From positions 4,154 through 68,153 of the forward strand of contig JAWXCE010000054.1 in assembly GCA_034440495.1 (NCBI GenBank): a stretch of DNA of 64,000 nt, written 5' to 3'. The position numbers and the translations under genes were made by a program. The notes beneath the pieces are model-generated. The model was not told the origin of the DNA. It was given only the letters and a program-made list of their open reading frames with translations, and did no database searches. Shown here one piece after another: positions 43,574-51,952 of the stretch (its first letter is position 1; each line of letters starts with the position of its first letter). The stretch comes from JAWXCE01 sp034440495 (lineage in GTDB: Bacteria > Pseudomonadota > Alphaproteobacteria > Rhizobiales > Rhodomicrobiaceae).

Positions 43574-44566
43574 GTGAATTTAGATCACGACGATCTGGCG
43601 CGGCAGGACGCCCACGCCAGGGTGCTGCTAGCGATGCCCGACGCCATCGACGAAGCTGCGAGGATTTTACAGCGCGGCGGGCTGGTGGCATTCGCCACCG
43701 AGACCGTTTACGGCCTTGGCGCGGATGCCTCGAGTGACAAGGCGGTTGCGCGTATTTATAAGGCCAAGGGCAGGCCACGCTTTAATCCGCTTATCATTCA
43801 TGTCGCGAGTGTAGAGGAAGCGATGGCTTACGGCGTTTTCAACCAGGAAGCGACTGAGCTTGCCGCCGCATTCTGGCCCGGGCCGCTAACCCTGGTTATG
43901 CAGCGCCGCGAAGGCGCAGCCCTGTCTTCGCTCGCAACCGCTGGCATGCCGACTGTCGCTCTGCGCGTTCCCCGTCACGAGACTGCCCAGCGCCTTATCA
44001 CGGCCGCAGGGCGTCCACTGGCCGCCCCAAGCGCCAATCGGTCCGGACGTGTAAGCGCAACGATGGCAAAGCACGTGTCAGGCGATTTCGGCGGGAAACT
44101 TGACCTTATCCTCGATAGCGGGCCATGCTCGGCGGGGCTTGAATCGACGATTGTCAGTATTGCAGATGGCAAGCCGCGCCTGATGCGCCCCGGCGCGATT
44201 CCCCGCGCGTTTATCGAGGCGGTTTGCGGCCCGCTTGCAGCGCTGGCGCCTTCCGCCACTCCGCAATCGCCTGGCCAGCTTAGGAGCCACTACGCTCCGC
44301 GCGCAGAACTGCGGCTTAATATTTTGGAAGCGGCGCCGTGCGAGCCACATTTGACATTTGGCGCAGAAGGGCCGCGCGGTTCGCATGTTTGCAATCTTAG
44401 CGCCACAGGTAATCTGGTGGAGGCCGCAACGAATTTATTCGCTTATCTGCGCAAGCTCGACGCATTTGGCTCCGCCACCATCGCCGTGATGCCAATACCG
44501 GCGCATGGGCTGGGAGAGGCGATCAACGACCGGCTGCGCCGCGCCGCAGCCCCGCGCAATAAATGA
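43574..44566 (+). CDS. tsaC: L-threonylcarbamoyladenylate synthase (Sua5 type)
   Basis: A 330-residue enzyme making threonylcarbamoyl-AMP for the t6A37 modification of tRNAs. The YrdC domain has VAFATETVYGLGADA, KAKGRPRFNPLI, WPGPLTLVM, AAPSANRSGRVSATM and DSGPCSAGLESTIVSI. The C-terminal Sua5 domain follows a SPGQLRSHYAPRA linker, making it the long form. GTG is the start, with TAGGAAA about 9 bases upstream; ATG 43634 would cut 20 residues. The stop overlaps the next ATG by 4 bases. Confidence 0.94.
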   Translation: MNLDHDDLARQDAHARVLLAMPDAIDEAARILQRGGLVAFATETVYGLGADASSDKAVARIYKAKGRPRFNPLIIHVASVEEAMAYGVFNQEATELAAAFWPGPLTLVMQRREGAALSSLATAGMPTVALRVPRHETAQRLITAAGRPLAAPSANRSGRVSATMAKHVSGDFGGKLDLILDSGPCSAGLESTIVSIADGKPRLMRPGAIPRAFIEAVCGPLAALAPSATPQSPGQLRSHYAPRAELRLNILEAAPCEPHLTFGAEGPRGSHVCNLSATGNLVEAATNLFAYLRKLDAFGSATIAVMPIPAHGLGEAINDRLRRAAAPRNK

Positions 44567-46002
44567 TGGCCGATGAAAATACCGGCGATAGAAAGCCCAG
44601 TGCCGAAACGCTTCTGCGGTTCGCCGCCATTGTTGGCGAGCGTTACGCGATAGGCGCTGAAGCCGACATGGCCCCGTATCTCACCGAGTGGCGCGACCGC
44701 TACCGGGGCCGGGCGGCGCTTATCCTTCGCCCCGATTCCACCCAGCAGGTCGCAGCCATAATGGCGCTGGCCGCGCAAACCGGCACGGCAATTGTGCCGC
44801 AGGGCGGAAACACGGGCCTGGTCGGCGGACAAATCCCCTACGAAAGCGGGCATGAAATCGTGCTTTCGCTTGGGCGGCTTAACCGGGTGCGGGAGGTGGA
44901 CGCGGCGGGGAATACGCTAACTATGGAGGCGGGCGTGACGCTGGCGGCTGCGCAGGCTGCGGCGGAGGGAGTGGAGCGTTTGTTTCCGCTCAGTCTTGCC
45001 AGCGAAGGGTCATGCCAGATCGGTGGTAATCTGGCGACGAACGCAGGCGGTGTGCAGGTTTTGGCGTACGGCTCGGCGCGCGATCTCACATTAGGGCTGG
45101 AAGTTGTGCTGGCTAGCGGCGAGGTTTGGAATGGCCTTAAATCACTCCGCAAAGACAACACGGGATACGATCTGAAAAGCCTGTTCATTGGGTCGGAAGG
45201 CACGCTCGGCGTTATCACGGCGGCGACGCTAAAGCTGTTTCCACGGCCTAAAGAGCAGACCGCAATTTTTGCTGGCCTCTCTAGTCTTGAAGACATCGCG
45301 CGTCTGTTCGAGATGGCGCGCGACGATGCTGGCCCCGGCCTGACGCTGTTCGAGCTAATGCCACGCATTGGCATCGAGTTCGTTACGAAGCATATGGCGG
45401 GCCGCGATCCGTTGGCGGACGCCTATCCCTGGTATGCTCTGATAGAGATATCCTCGCCCTCTAAAGATGGCCGCGCGTCCGAGCTTAGTATGCAGTTGAT
45501 GGAATACGCGCTGGAGGCGGAGGTTGTTAAGGACGCCGTTATCGCATCCTCATTGGCGCAGGCGGTCGAGTTGCGCCACTTGCGCGAGGCGATCTCAGAG
45601 GCGCAAAAATTCGAGGGCGGCAGCATCAAGCATGATGTTTCCATCCCTATCGCTACTGTGCCGGAATTTATTGCGCGCGCCTCGGAGATGATCGAACGTA
45701 TGGCTCCCGGCGCTCGCCCCGTGCCGTTTGGGCATTTTGGCGACGGCAACATTCATTTCAACATCAGCCAGCCCGTTGGGGCGGATAAGGCGGCGTTCTT
45801 AGCGTTATGGGATGAGATTTCAGAAGCTGTCCACGGCATGGTTAAGACTATGGGCGGATCGATCAGCGCCGAGCATGGAGTCGGCCGTATGAAGCGTGAT
45901 CTGCTTGCTCAGGTGAAAAGCCCGGTCGAAATAGCGCTCATGCGCCAGATCAAGGCCGCTCTCGACCCTCTTGGCATCCTCAACCCGGGCAAGCTGCTTT
46001 AG
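44563..46002 (+). CDS. FAD-binding oxidoreductase (GlcD / D-2-hydroxyglutarate dehydrogenase-like)
   Basis: A 479-residue flavoprotein of the VAO/GlcD family. The FAD domain has IVPQGGNTGLVGGQIP and SEGSCQIGGNLATNAGG with the conserved GYDLKSLFIGSEGTLG. The C-terminal oxidase domain has FGHFGDGNIHFN and the terminal SAEHGVGRMKR block with a metal/substrate-binding His. It oxidises a D-2-hydroxy acid such as D-2-hydroxyglutarate, glycolate or D-lactate; the exact substrate is not decided. It is translationally coupled to tsaC. Confidence 0.92.
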   Translation: MMADENTGDRKPSAETLLRFAAIVGERYAIGAEADMAPYLTEWRDRYRGRAALILRPDSTQQVAAIMALAAQTGTAIVPQGGNTGLVGGQIPYESGHEIVLSLGRLNRVREVDAAGNTLTMEAGVTLAAAQAAAEGVERLFPLSLASEGSCQIGGNLATNAGGVQVLAYGSARDLTLGLEVVLASGEVWNGLKSLRKDNTGYDLKSLFIGSEGTLGVITAATLKLFPRPKEQTAIFAGLSSLEDIARLFEMARDDAGPGLTLFELMPRIGIEFVTKHMAGRDPLADAYPWYALIEISSPSKDGRASELSMQLMEYALEAEVVKDAVIASSLAQAVELRHLREAISEAQKFEGGSIKHDVSIPIATVPEFIARASEMIERMAPGARPVPFGHFGDGNIHFNISQPVGADKAAFLALWDEISEAVHGMVKTMGGSISAEHGVGRMKRDLLAQVKSPVEIALMRQIKAALDPLGILNPGKLL

Positions 46003-46373
46003 CTAGCCTGCATCCGGTCTATAACTTGCCCGGAATACGCGTCGAGCACCCGATTATGCATATCGTCGAAGCCCTGATCTACAAGCACGCCCAGCACGCC
46101 GTTGCCTGCATACCCAGCCTCCATCCGATCCATTTTAGCCAGTTCCGCGCCTGTCTGGGCATCTTTCAACACGGTCACAGCGCCGAGCGTGGGGGAACCG
46201 CCGAGTACAACCCGTTGCGCCGCCGATGGAATATTGAAACCATGCACCGTCACATGAACGACAATGCCGCGTGAGCCTTGAAAGCGCGGGGACAATTTGC
46301 CCTTCAACCGGTCTTGAATAAGTGCCGTCACTTTCTGGTTGGCCAAGTGCTGGCGGGTAACCGCGCAAGCCAA
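45999..46373 (-). CDS. Possible N-terminally truncated envelope protein
   Basis: A 124-residue open frame with a plausible beta-rich domain (RGIVVHVTVHGFNIPSAAQR, TLGAVTVLKDAQTGAELAKM, fragments) similar in style to alphaproteobacterial lipoproteins. The first 60 residues contain no ATG; the only start is a TTG at 46373, and the frame is closed by a TGA nine codons upstream. No signal peptide is present. The gene may have lost its 5' end or carry a frameshift. It overlaps the FAD gene stop by 4 bases on the opposite strand. Confidence 0.45.
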   Translation of the reverse strand: MACAVTRQHLANQKVTALIQDRLKGKLSPRFQGSRGIVVHVTVHGFNIPSAAQRVVLGGSPTLGAVTVLKDAQTGAELAKMDRMEAGYAGNGVLGVLVDQGFDDMHNRVLDAYSGQVIDRMQAS

Positions 46374-46567
46374 ACGGGCGTAAAATATCTTGTGGTTTCA
46401 GATTTTACAGAAGCCGACAAAGCGAGAGAATTATTTTCCGCTGCCGCTCGTCGCAATAAGCGGCGCTAAATGACCTTCATTTGGAGAGCTTGCATTAAAG
46501 CGTCGACGCCATCCGATAATTGCAAGCGCAGATTTCGGATGGCGTTAGTATGAGTTTAAGACAAGAA

Positions 46568-46978
46568 TCAGCCTTCGAACTTTGGCATGCCGGGAATGTT
46601 TGGCATGTTTTTGGCGCTGTCTTTCATGACGCCTGTCATCAGCTCGCGCATCTGTTCCATCTGGCGTGTGAAGTTTTCCATCATTTCGCGGACATGCGAA
46701 TTCTGCATCTCAACAACATCGCTGACCTGTTTGGCGTCTGCTAGTTTCATCGCATAACGGAAATTGGCGTTAGCGTTGGTCTTGGTGAACTCAGCGATTT
46801 TCTCATTCACGGTTTTCAGGCCGGTTCCGCCGATGGCTGGAGTATTCTCGAAAGTCACCATCGCTTTTTCGCTGGCTTCAAGGAATGAGTCGAAGGCTTT
46901 CTTGGCCTGCTCAATGCTCGACTTCATGATGTTGCGAACAGATTCTGGCATTTCGGCGAATTGGGGCATTTCCTGCAT
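46568..46978 (-). CDS. Phasin family protein
   Basis: A 136-residue helical protein of the phasin family that coats PHA granules. The PF09361-like pattern is SIEQAKKAFDSFLEASEKA, TVNEKIAEFTKTNANANF, AMKLADAKQVSDVVEMQN and FTRQMEQMRELMTGVMKDSA (fragments). Like many phasins it lacks signals and Cys. AAAGGT precedes the ATG. TGC/GCA dyads upstream match known phasin repressor sites. Together with phaZ it points to PHA storage. Confidence 0.9.
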   Translation of the reverse strand: MQEMPQFAEMPESVRNIMKSSIEQAKKAFDSFLEASEKAMVTFENTPAIGGTGLKTVNEKIAEFTKTNANANFRYAMKLADAKQVSDVVEMQNSHVREMMENFTRQMEQMRELMTGVMKDSAKNMPNIPGMPKFEG

Positions 46979-47035
46979 GGCGTTGACCTTTTGTTTCGCT
47001 CAAAGAGCAATTGGATTTGCGATACATAGCAAGTG

Positions 47036-47047
47036 ATCTGCGCAGAT
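47036..47047. promoter_or_regulatory. Palindrome ATCTGCGCAGAT upstream of the phasin
   Basis: A perfect 12-base palindrome with a CTGC/GCAG core, 58 bases before the phasin ATG, where a promoter would lie. PhaR of Paracoccus binds CTGC...GCAG dyads; there the spacer is longer. A role as the phasin operator is inferred. Confidence 0.45.
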
Positions 47048-47131
47048 ATCGGAGAGGCGCTTTAAACTTTAGTCGCAAAATAGTATTTGCGGCCAGAGGT
47101 TTTACGCGTGCGAACAGCCGTCTTATGCATG

Positions 47132-47142
47132 TTGCGCCGCAA
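47132..47142. promoter_or_regulatory. TTGC-GCC-GCAA dyad upstream of the phasin
   Basis: Fits the TTGC-N3-GCAA motif reported for the PHA regulator PhbF exactly, about 155 bases before the phasin ATG. A looser TTGC-N8-GCAA lies at 47017-47032 and a CTGCAG at 47153-47158. Clustering of these motifs supports a PHA-linked operator region. Confidence 0.45.
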
Positions 47143-47233
47143 TAAATTCATGCTGCAGCGCACAACTGCATATTGTTTATGCAATTTGATTTGGCAAGGG
47201 TAAATTATGAATGTGCGGGAACTTTGGCGCGTT

Positions 47234-47824
47234 TTATTTGTTTTGAAAATCTTCCAGGGTATCAAAGTCTCGCAACACAGCTTGGGATGCGTTTTGAACG
47301 CGAACAACCCGTTCCGAATTGCGGACGATAAGCTCGCCGCCACCCCTGTCGCCTTGTAGCGCCAACAGACCGGGGAAGTGCGATTTTCCAAACAAAACGG
47401 GGTGTCCGCGCCGTTCCTTGTACATGGTCACGCATATATCGCGATCATGTTCAGGCGCGAATTCAGCCGCCAGCGTGTCGTAATCGCTCCCCTGCACAAG
47501 CGGCATGTCGCCAAGAACGATGAACGCGCCCACTATGGAGACCGGCGTTGCGAGGATGCCTGCGGCAATAGAGCTTGCCATACCGGTGGCGAAAGCCGGG
47601 TTTTCAACGCAAGTCACGGGCCATGTCGCCGTCAGCCTGCGCACCTCAAAATTGCCGCCAGTCACGACGCATATGTGCGCCAGGCCTAGTGCGCTGACCG
47701 TCTCTAGACAGTGGGCGAGCAAAGGTTTCCCTCGCCAGACTTTGAGGAGCTTGTTTTCGCCCTGCATACGGCTCGATAACCCCGCCGCCAGAACGATTGC
47801 GCCGAGTTCTGACAGAAGCGTCAT
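47234..47824 (-). CDS. MocA-like nucleotidyltransferase (molybdenum cofactor cytidylyltransferase family)
   Basis: A 196-residue GT-A-fold nucleotidyltransferase. The N-terminal signature is VLAAGLSSRMQGENKLL, followed by VLGDMPLVQGSDYDTLA with the metal-binding Asp. MocA adds CMP to molybdopterin to give the dinucleotide cofactor used by xanthine-oxidase-family enzymes. The gene overlaps xdhC by 4 bases and ends an operon that encodes such an enzyme, which strongly supports this role. Confidence 0.9.
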   Translation of the reverse strand: MTLLSELGAIVLAAGLSSRMQGENKLLKVWRGKPLLAHCLETVSALGLAHICVVTGGNFEVRRLTATWPVTCVENPAFATGMASSIAAGILATPVSIVGAFIVLGDMPLVQGSDYDTLAAEFAPEHDRDICVTMYKERRGHPVLFGKSHFPGLLALQGDRGGGELIVRNSERVVRVQNASQAVLRDFDTLEDFQNK

Positions 47825-48816
47825 GCCGTAAAACCGGCATCCTGAGCGGTGGCGACCATCTCGGCCAGAATGGAAACGGCAAGCGTGGCCGGGCTTTTTG
47901 TCTGGCCAATCATGCCTGCCGGTCCGCGAATACGCCCCAGCTGGCTTTCAGCAACGCCAAGCTCGCGCAGCTTCTCAAGCCGCAATTCGTGTACTTTTCG
48001 GCTGCCAACAGAGCCAATGTAGAAACAGCTTGTACGCAATAAAGCGGCGATAACGGGGATTTCCCACTCGTGATCGTGAAACACAACTGCGCTTGCCGTC
48101 CACGCATCGCCTTGCACCGCATCGGCGAAGGCTTCGCCATGCAATTCGCGGATCGTAATATTTGCGCTGGAGTAGACAGCCAAGTCTGCGGCGTTTGGCG
48201 TAACGACATCCACTTGCCATCCGATTTGCGAGGCAAGTGTCGCGAGGTATCCGGCGGCTGGACCTGCGCCGGTCAGCGACAGGCGCATTTGCGGCCAGTA
48301 AACGCGCGAAAACTCATCTCTATCGCGGGAAGTGCGCACGTTGGCCATTTTGCCGACGATGGGCGTAATTTGCGAAACTCCGCCGCGCAGATCGGTTGTC
48401 ACCGTAAATGGTTTTCGGGCCTGCCATAGTCCGGCCATTGCGCGCCCGAGACGAGGTGGCGAGAATTGATCGATGTAAATGTCCAGGCCGGTGCCGCAGG
48501 GGAGGCGAACGTCGATGTAAGGCGATCCGGCGCCATAGCGCACCAGCCTGTTCTTGCCCTCGTCCATCGCGAGTTGCGCCTCGGCGATCAGCGCGCCCTC
48601 AAGGCACCCACCCGAGATAAAACCCACGGCGCGGCCGTCCTGGGCAACCGCCATTTGCGCGCCAAGAGGCCGCGGGGCGCCACCATCAATCCCGACAAGG
48701 GTGATAAGCGCAACTTTCATGCTGTCGTTTGACCAGTCGGCGAGCGATGGCAGAACGTGCTCAGTGAATTCCGAAGCGGCAGCCTTGTTAGTTGGCGCAT
48801 TCATAGGGTTCAGCAT
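47821..48816 (-). CDS. XdhC family protein
   Basis: A 331-residue XdhC/CoxI-family maturation factor. An N-terminal XdhC domain (APRPLGAQMAVAQDGRAVGF, SGGCLEGALIAEAQL) is followed by a Rossmann-like C-terminal half (LSLTGAGPAAGYLATLA, YIGSVGSRKVHELRLEKL, RIRGPAGMIGQTKSPATLAV). Such proteins bind the molybdenum cofactor and help sulfurate and insert it into xanthine-dehydrogenase-type enzymes. It sits between the hydroxylase subunits and the MocA-like gene. ATG 48804 is an alternative start. Confidence 0.92.
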   Translation of the reverse strand: MLNPMNAPTNKAAASEFTEHVLPSLADWSNDSMKVALITLVGIDGGAPRPLGAQMAVAQDGRAVGFISGGCLEGALIAEAQLAMDEGKNRLVRYGAGSPYIDVRLPCGTGLDIYIDQFSPPRLGRAMAGLWQARKPFTVTTDLRGGVSQITPIVGKMANVRTSRDRDEFSRVYWPQMRLSLTGAGPAAGYLATLASQIGWQVDVVTPNAADLAVYSSANITIRELHGEAFADAVQGDAWTASAVVFHDHEWEIPVIAALLRTSCFYIGSVGSRKVHELRLEKLRELGVAESQLGRIRGPAGMIGQTKSPATLAVSILAEMVATAQDAGFTA

Positions 48817-48932
48817 GTTGGCAATCTAAACCGGTTTGTATCGCCAGCAAACGCAGGTTGCCGGGCTTTGTTCGCCCATGCCTTGAAGCATTGCCCAAAC
48901 GGCGCGATCATTTAAGGGTTTGTGAGTATGAA

Positions 48933-48956
48933 GCCCATCCCTTTTTGGGGATGGGC
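48933..48956 (-). terminator. Hairpin between the hydroxylase and xdhC genes
   Basis: A strong stem GCCCATCCC-TTTTT-GGGATGGGC type fold (about 9-10 pairs) 28 bases after the large-subunit stop. No T-run follows on the minus strand. It may partially end transcription or protect the subunit mRNA, lowering xdhC expression. Confidence 0.5.
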
Positions 48957-48983
48957 TCGAACGACTAAATTAGTGAACGGCAC

Positions 48984-51266
48984 CTAAACCTTGCCGAATT
49001 CCGTCAGGCTGAATGGCAGCGAGCGCACGCGCTTGCCGGTCAGCTTGTACACAGCGTTAGCGATGGCGGGGCCGGTTGGCGGCACGCCTGGCTCACCCAC
49101 GCCCGTCGGCTTTTCACCGGACTTAACAATATGCACCTCGACCTTCGGCATATCGCCTATGCGCAAGGGGATATAATCGTTAAAGTTCGACTGCTCGACC
49201 ATCCCGTCTTTCAACGTCACTGCGTCAAACAACACGGCGCCGACCGCAAAGCCGATCCCGCCCTCCATTTGCGCCGTGATGATGTCCGGGTTTACGGCCA
49301 CCCCGCAATCGACAGCGCACACGACCCGGTCAACTTTTACGCGGCCATCGACGATGCGTACTTCTGCGACCTGAGCGACATGGCTTTTAAACGACTCGTG
49401 CACCGCGACGCCCCGCGCCACGCCTTCCGGCAAAGGTGAACCCCAGCCAGATTTCGCCGCCACTAGCTCAAGTACCCCACGCTGACGCGAGTGCTTGGTT
49501 TTATCGAGAAACTTCAGCCGGAACTCGACCGGATCGACGCCAGCCGCCTCGGCCAGTTCATCCATAACAGTCTCAGCAGAGTAGGCAGTGTGGGTCGAGC
49601 CGACCGCACGCCACCACAACGTGGGCACGCCCACATCCGTCGTGTGCAGATCGACATAAAAGTTCGGGATATCATAAGGCAGGTTGTTAGCCCCCTCGAC
49701 ACTCGTAGTATCGACGCCATTCTTAATCAGGCCCTCGAACGGCGTGCCTTTCAGGAACGACTGGCCAACGATGCGCTGCTTCCAGCCGATGATTTTGCCG
49801 TCCTTGTCGATCCCGGCCTTCACTTCATGTACAAATATCGGGCGATAGCGTCCGCCCTGAATATCGTCTTCGCGTGTCCAGATGAGCTTGATTGGCGCCT
49901 TGCCGCCATAAGCTTTGGCGATGGAAACCGCCTCAGCCGTAACATCGGCGTTCGGCGTGGCGCGACGACCGAAGCTACCGCCAGCTAGCTGCGTGTGTAT
50001 GAAGACCTGCTCGGGCTTCAGGCCCGCGATAGCCGCCGCCGTGATTTGATCGACCGTTTGAATTTGCGAACCGGCCCAGATTTCGCACTTGCCTGGAGTG
50101 AGTTCTACAACGCAATCGAGCGGCTCCATTGGCGCGTGCGCGAGATAGGGAAACTCAAACACGCCGCCGACGACCTTGACAGATGCGCCCAACGCGGCGT
50201 CGGCATTACCCTTGTTTTCAGTTTTAGGCTTGTTTTTATCATCGAGGAATGCTTCCACAGTTGGGCCAAACGCACCTTCGATATCGCCGCGGTTTTCGGA
50301 GACTGGCGTTCCCGGCTTGGAAAGCAAAGCCTTGTATTCAGCGATGATATCGTCAGAGCCGCGCTTTTCCGCTTTCGAGTTATCCCATTCGATGGTGAGT
50401 GCATCACGGCCCATCTTCGCCGCCCAGAAGCCTGTGTTGGACAGAACGGCGACGCCTTGCGGGGTCTGCACGACGCCAACCACGCCCTTGACCTTTTTTG
50501 CCTCCGTCGCGTCGAACGATTTCACCGTTCCGCCGAACAGTGGCGAACGGGCGAGCACCGCTGTGAGCATGCCGTCGCGTTTCACGTCGATGGTAAAAAT
50601 GGCGCTCCCATCTAGCTTGGCGCGGCCGTCAACGCGCGGGATTTTCGTGCCGATGAGCTTAAAATCTTTTGGATCTTTGAGCGGCGCGTTGGCAGGCGGC
50701 GTCAGTTTAGCCGCAGTCGCGATAAGGGAGCCGAACGAGGCGGACTTGCTGGATTTGATGTGAGTAACCTGCCCTTTATCGATAGTGATCTCGCTGGCTG
50801 GCACATTCCAGTTTTTTGCGGCGGCTGCAATCAGAAGCGCTCTGGCGGTCGCGCCGGCTATTCGTAGTTGGTCCCATGAGTTGGCGATTGCGGTTGATCC
50901 GCCGGTGCCCTGCACGGGGCCGAACTCGAAGTTGTTATATTTGGTGGCGTCGGAGGGTGCGGCTTCCACTTTCACCTGTGCCCAGTCGGCGTCCAGTTCC
51001 TCGGCGACGATCGTCGCCAGGCCTGTGTATGAACCCTGTCCGAACTCGATGTGCTTGGCGAGCACGGTGACGGTGCTGTCGGGTGAGATGATGACGAACG
51101 GGTTCGCGACGAGATCGCCGGTAGCGGCAAGCAGTTCGCCGTCAGCGCCGACATTGAAGCCGATGATGAGGCCAGCGCCAAGAGCGCCCGCGCCCTGCAG
51201 AAACTGGCGACGGCTCGCGGTTACGCTGGAAACGGGGGGAATATTTGCGTGTGATCCGGGTCTCAT
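48984..51266 (-). CDS. Molybdopterin-binding subunit of a xanthine dehydrogenase family enzyme (IorB-like)
   Basis: A 760-residue large subunit of the isoquinoline 1-oxidoreductase/aldehyde dehydrogenase type. The N-terminus has a twin-arginine motif (SRRQFLQGAG) and hydrophobic stretch, so the folded enzyme is exported to the periplasm. Cofactor-binding blocks include GSFGRRATPNADV, WWRAVGSTHTAYSAE, and the C-terminal GVGEPGVPP with the catalytic Glu. The 2Fe-2S subunit gene precedes it by three bases and XdhC and MocA-like maturation factors follow. The substrate (aldehyde or N-heterocycle) is not evident. No cytochrome c subunit gene is adjacent. Confidence 0.92.
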   Translation of the reverse strand: MRPGSHANIPPVSSVTASRRQFLQGAGALGAGLIIGFNVGADGELLAATGDLVANPFVIISPDSTVTVLAKHIEFGQGSYTGLATIVAEELDADWAQVKVEAAPSDATKYNNFEFGPVQGTGGSTAIANSWDQLRIAGATARALLIAAAAKNWNVPASEITIDKGQVTHIKSSKSASFGSLIATAAKLTPPANAPLKDPKDFKLIGTKIPRVDGRAKLDGSAIFTIDVKRDGMLTAVLARSPLFGGTVKSFDATEAKKVKGVVGVVQTPQGVAVLSNTGFWAAKMGRDALTIEWDNSKAEKRGSDDIIAEYKALLSKPGTPVSENRGDIEGAFGPTVEAFLDDKNKPKTENKGNADAALGASVKVVGGVFEFPYLAHAPMEPLDCVVELTPGKCEIWAGSQIQTVDQITAAAIAGLKPEQVFIHTQLAGGSFGRRATPNADVTAEAVSIAKAYGGKAPIKLIWTREDDIQGGRYRPIFVHEVKAGIDKDGKIIGWKQRIVGQSFLKGTPFEGLIKNGVDTTSVEGANNLPYDIPNFYVDLHTTDVGVPTLWWRAVGSTHTAYSAETVMDELAEAAGVDPVEFRLKFLDKTKHSRQRGVLELVAAKSGWGSPLPEGVARGVAVHESFKSHVAQVAEVRIVDGRVKVDRVVCAVDCGVAVNPDIITAQMEGGIGFAVGAVLFDAVTLKDGMVEQSNFNDYIPLRIGDMPKVEVHIVKSGEKPTGVGEPGVPPTGPAIANAVYKLTGKRVRSLPFSLTEFGKV

Positions 51267-51269
51267 GGC

Positions 51270-51734
51270 TTAACCTTCCAAGGTCTTGGCGGCGTCGTGG
51301 ATGGCGGCGCGGATGCGGTGATAGGTGGCGCAGCGGCAAACGTTGCGGCCCATGTTCTCGTCGAGGTCGATCTCAGCGTCGGTCGGTTTCGGGTTTTTGG
51401 TTAGGAGGCTTGTTGCGGCCATAATCTGGCCGGACTGGCAATAGCCGCACTGGACGACCTGGTGTTTGTCCCAGGCGGCGACCACGGCGTTAGCGACTTT
51501 TCCAGTCAACCCTTCGATGGTAATGATGGATTTGCCTTCCATGTCGCCAACGAACACGCCGCAGGATGGCGTCAGCTCGCCATCGATGTGGACGCGGCAG
51601 GCGCCACACTGCTGCACGCCGCAGCCATATTTGGTGCCGGTCAGGCCAATTTCGTCGCGTAACACCCAGAGCAGGGGCGTGTCGGCTTCGGCGGAAACAA
51701 TCTTTTCCTTGCCGTTAACAGTCATACGGATCAT
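51270..51734 (-). CDS. 2Fe-2S subunit of the molybdenum hydroxylase (IorA-like)
   Basis: A 154-residue electron-transfer subunit with two 2Fe-2S clusters. The first is in the plant-ferredoxin-like domain (GCGVQQCGACRVHIDGE), and the second in the helical domain (QCGYCQSGQIMAA and NVCRCATYHRIRAAI). It starts IRMTVNGKEKI; a start 15 bases earlier is possible. It probably travels to the periplasm bound to the Tat-exported large subunit, as it has no signal of its own. Confidence 0.95.
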   Translation of the reverse strand: MIRMTVNGKEKIVSAEADTPLLWVLRDEIGLTGTKYGCGVQQCGACRVHIDGELTPSCGVFVGDMEGKSIITIEGLTGKVANAVVAAWDKHQVVQCGYCQSGQIMAATSLLTKNPKPTDAEIDLDENMGRNVCRCATYHRIRAAIHDAAKTLEG

Positions 51735-51861
51735 CGGAACAACCTTCACATTCGCGCCGGTTTATGCCGCCGCTTCAATAATGCTCACAGACTACTTTTA
51801 GATTTTTGCAAAAAAAAGACAGTTCGATAAAATCGAACGATCACTTTTGCGTGTGGCTCGC

Positions 51862-51946
51862 CTTCATCCTCGGGCAAAGCATAGACCCGGAGATCCAGCT
51901 TTTCTTTGCCCCTCCCTAGATTGCCGGGTCAAGCCCAACAATGACG
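51862..51946. repeat. Dispersed palindromic element, copy 4 (intergenic)
   Basis: An 85-base copy in the same orientation as copy 3. TTCATCCTCGGGCAAAGC, GACCCGGAGATCCAGC, then ATTGCCGGGTCAAGCCCAACAAT (two fragments) and GACG. It lies in the 200-base gap between the RND pump 2 gene and the 2Fe-2S subunit gene, both on minus. It may act at the pump mRNA 3' end. Confidence 0.8.
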
Positions 51947-51952
51947 TGGTTT

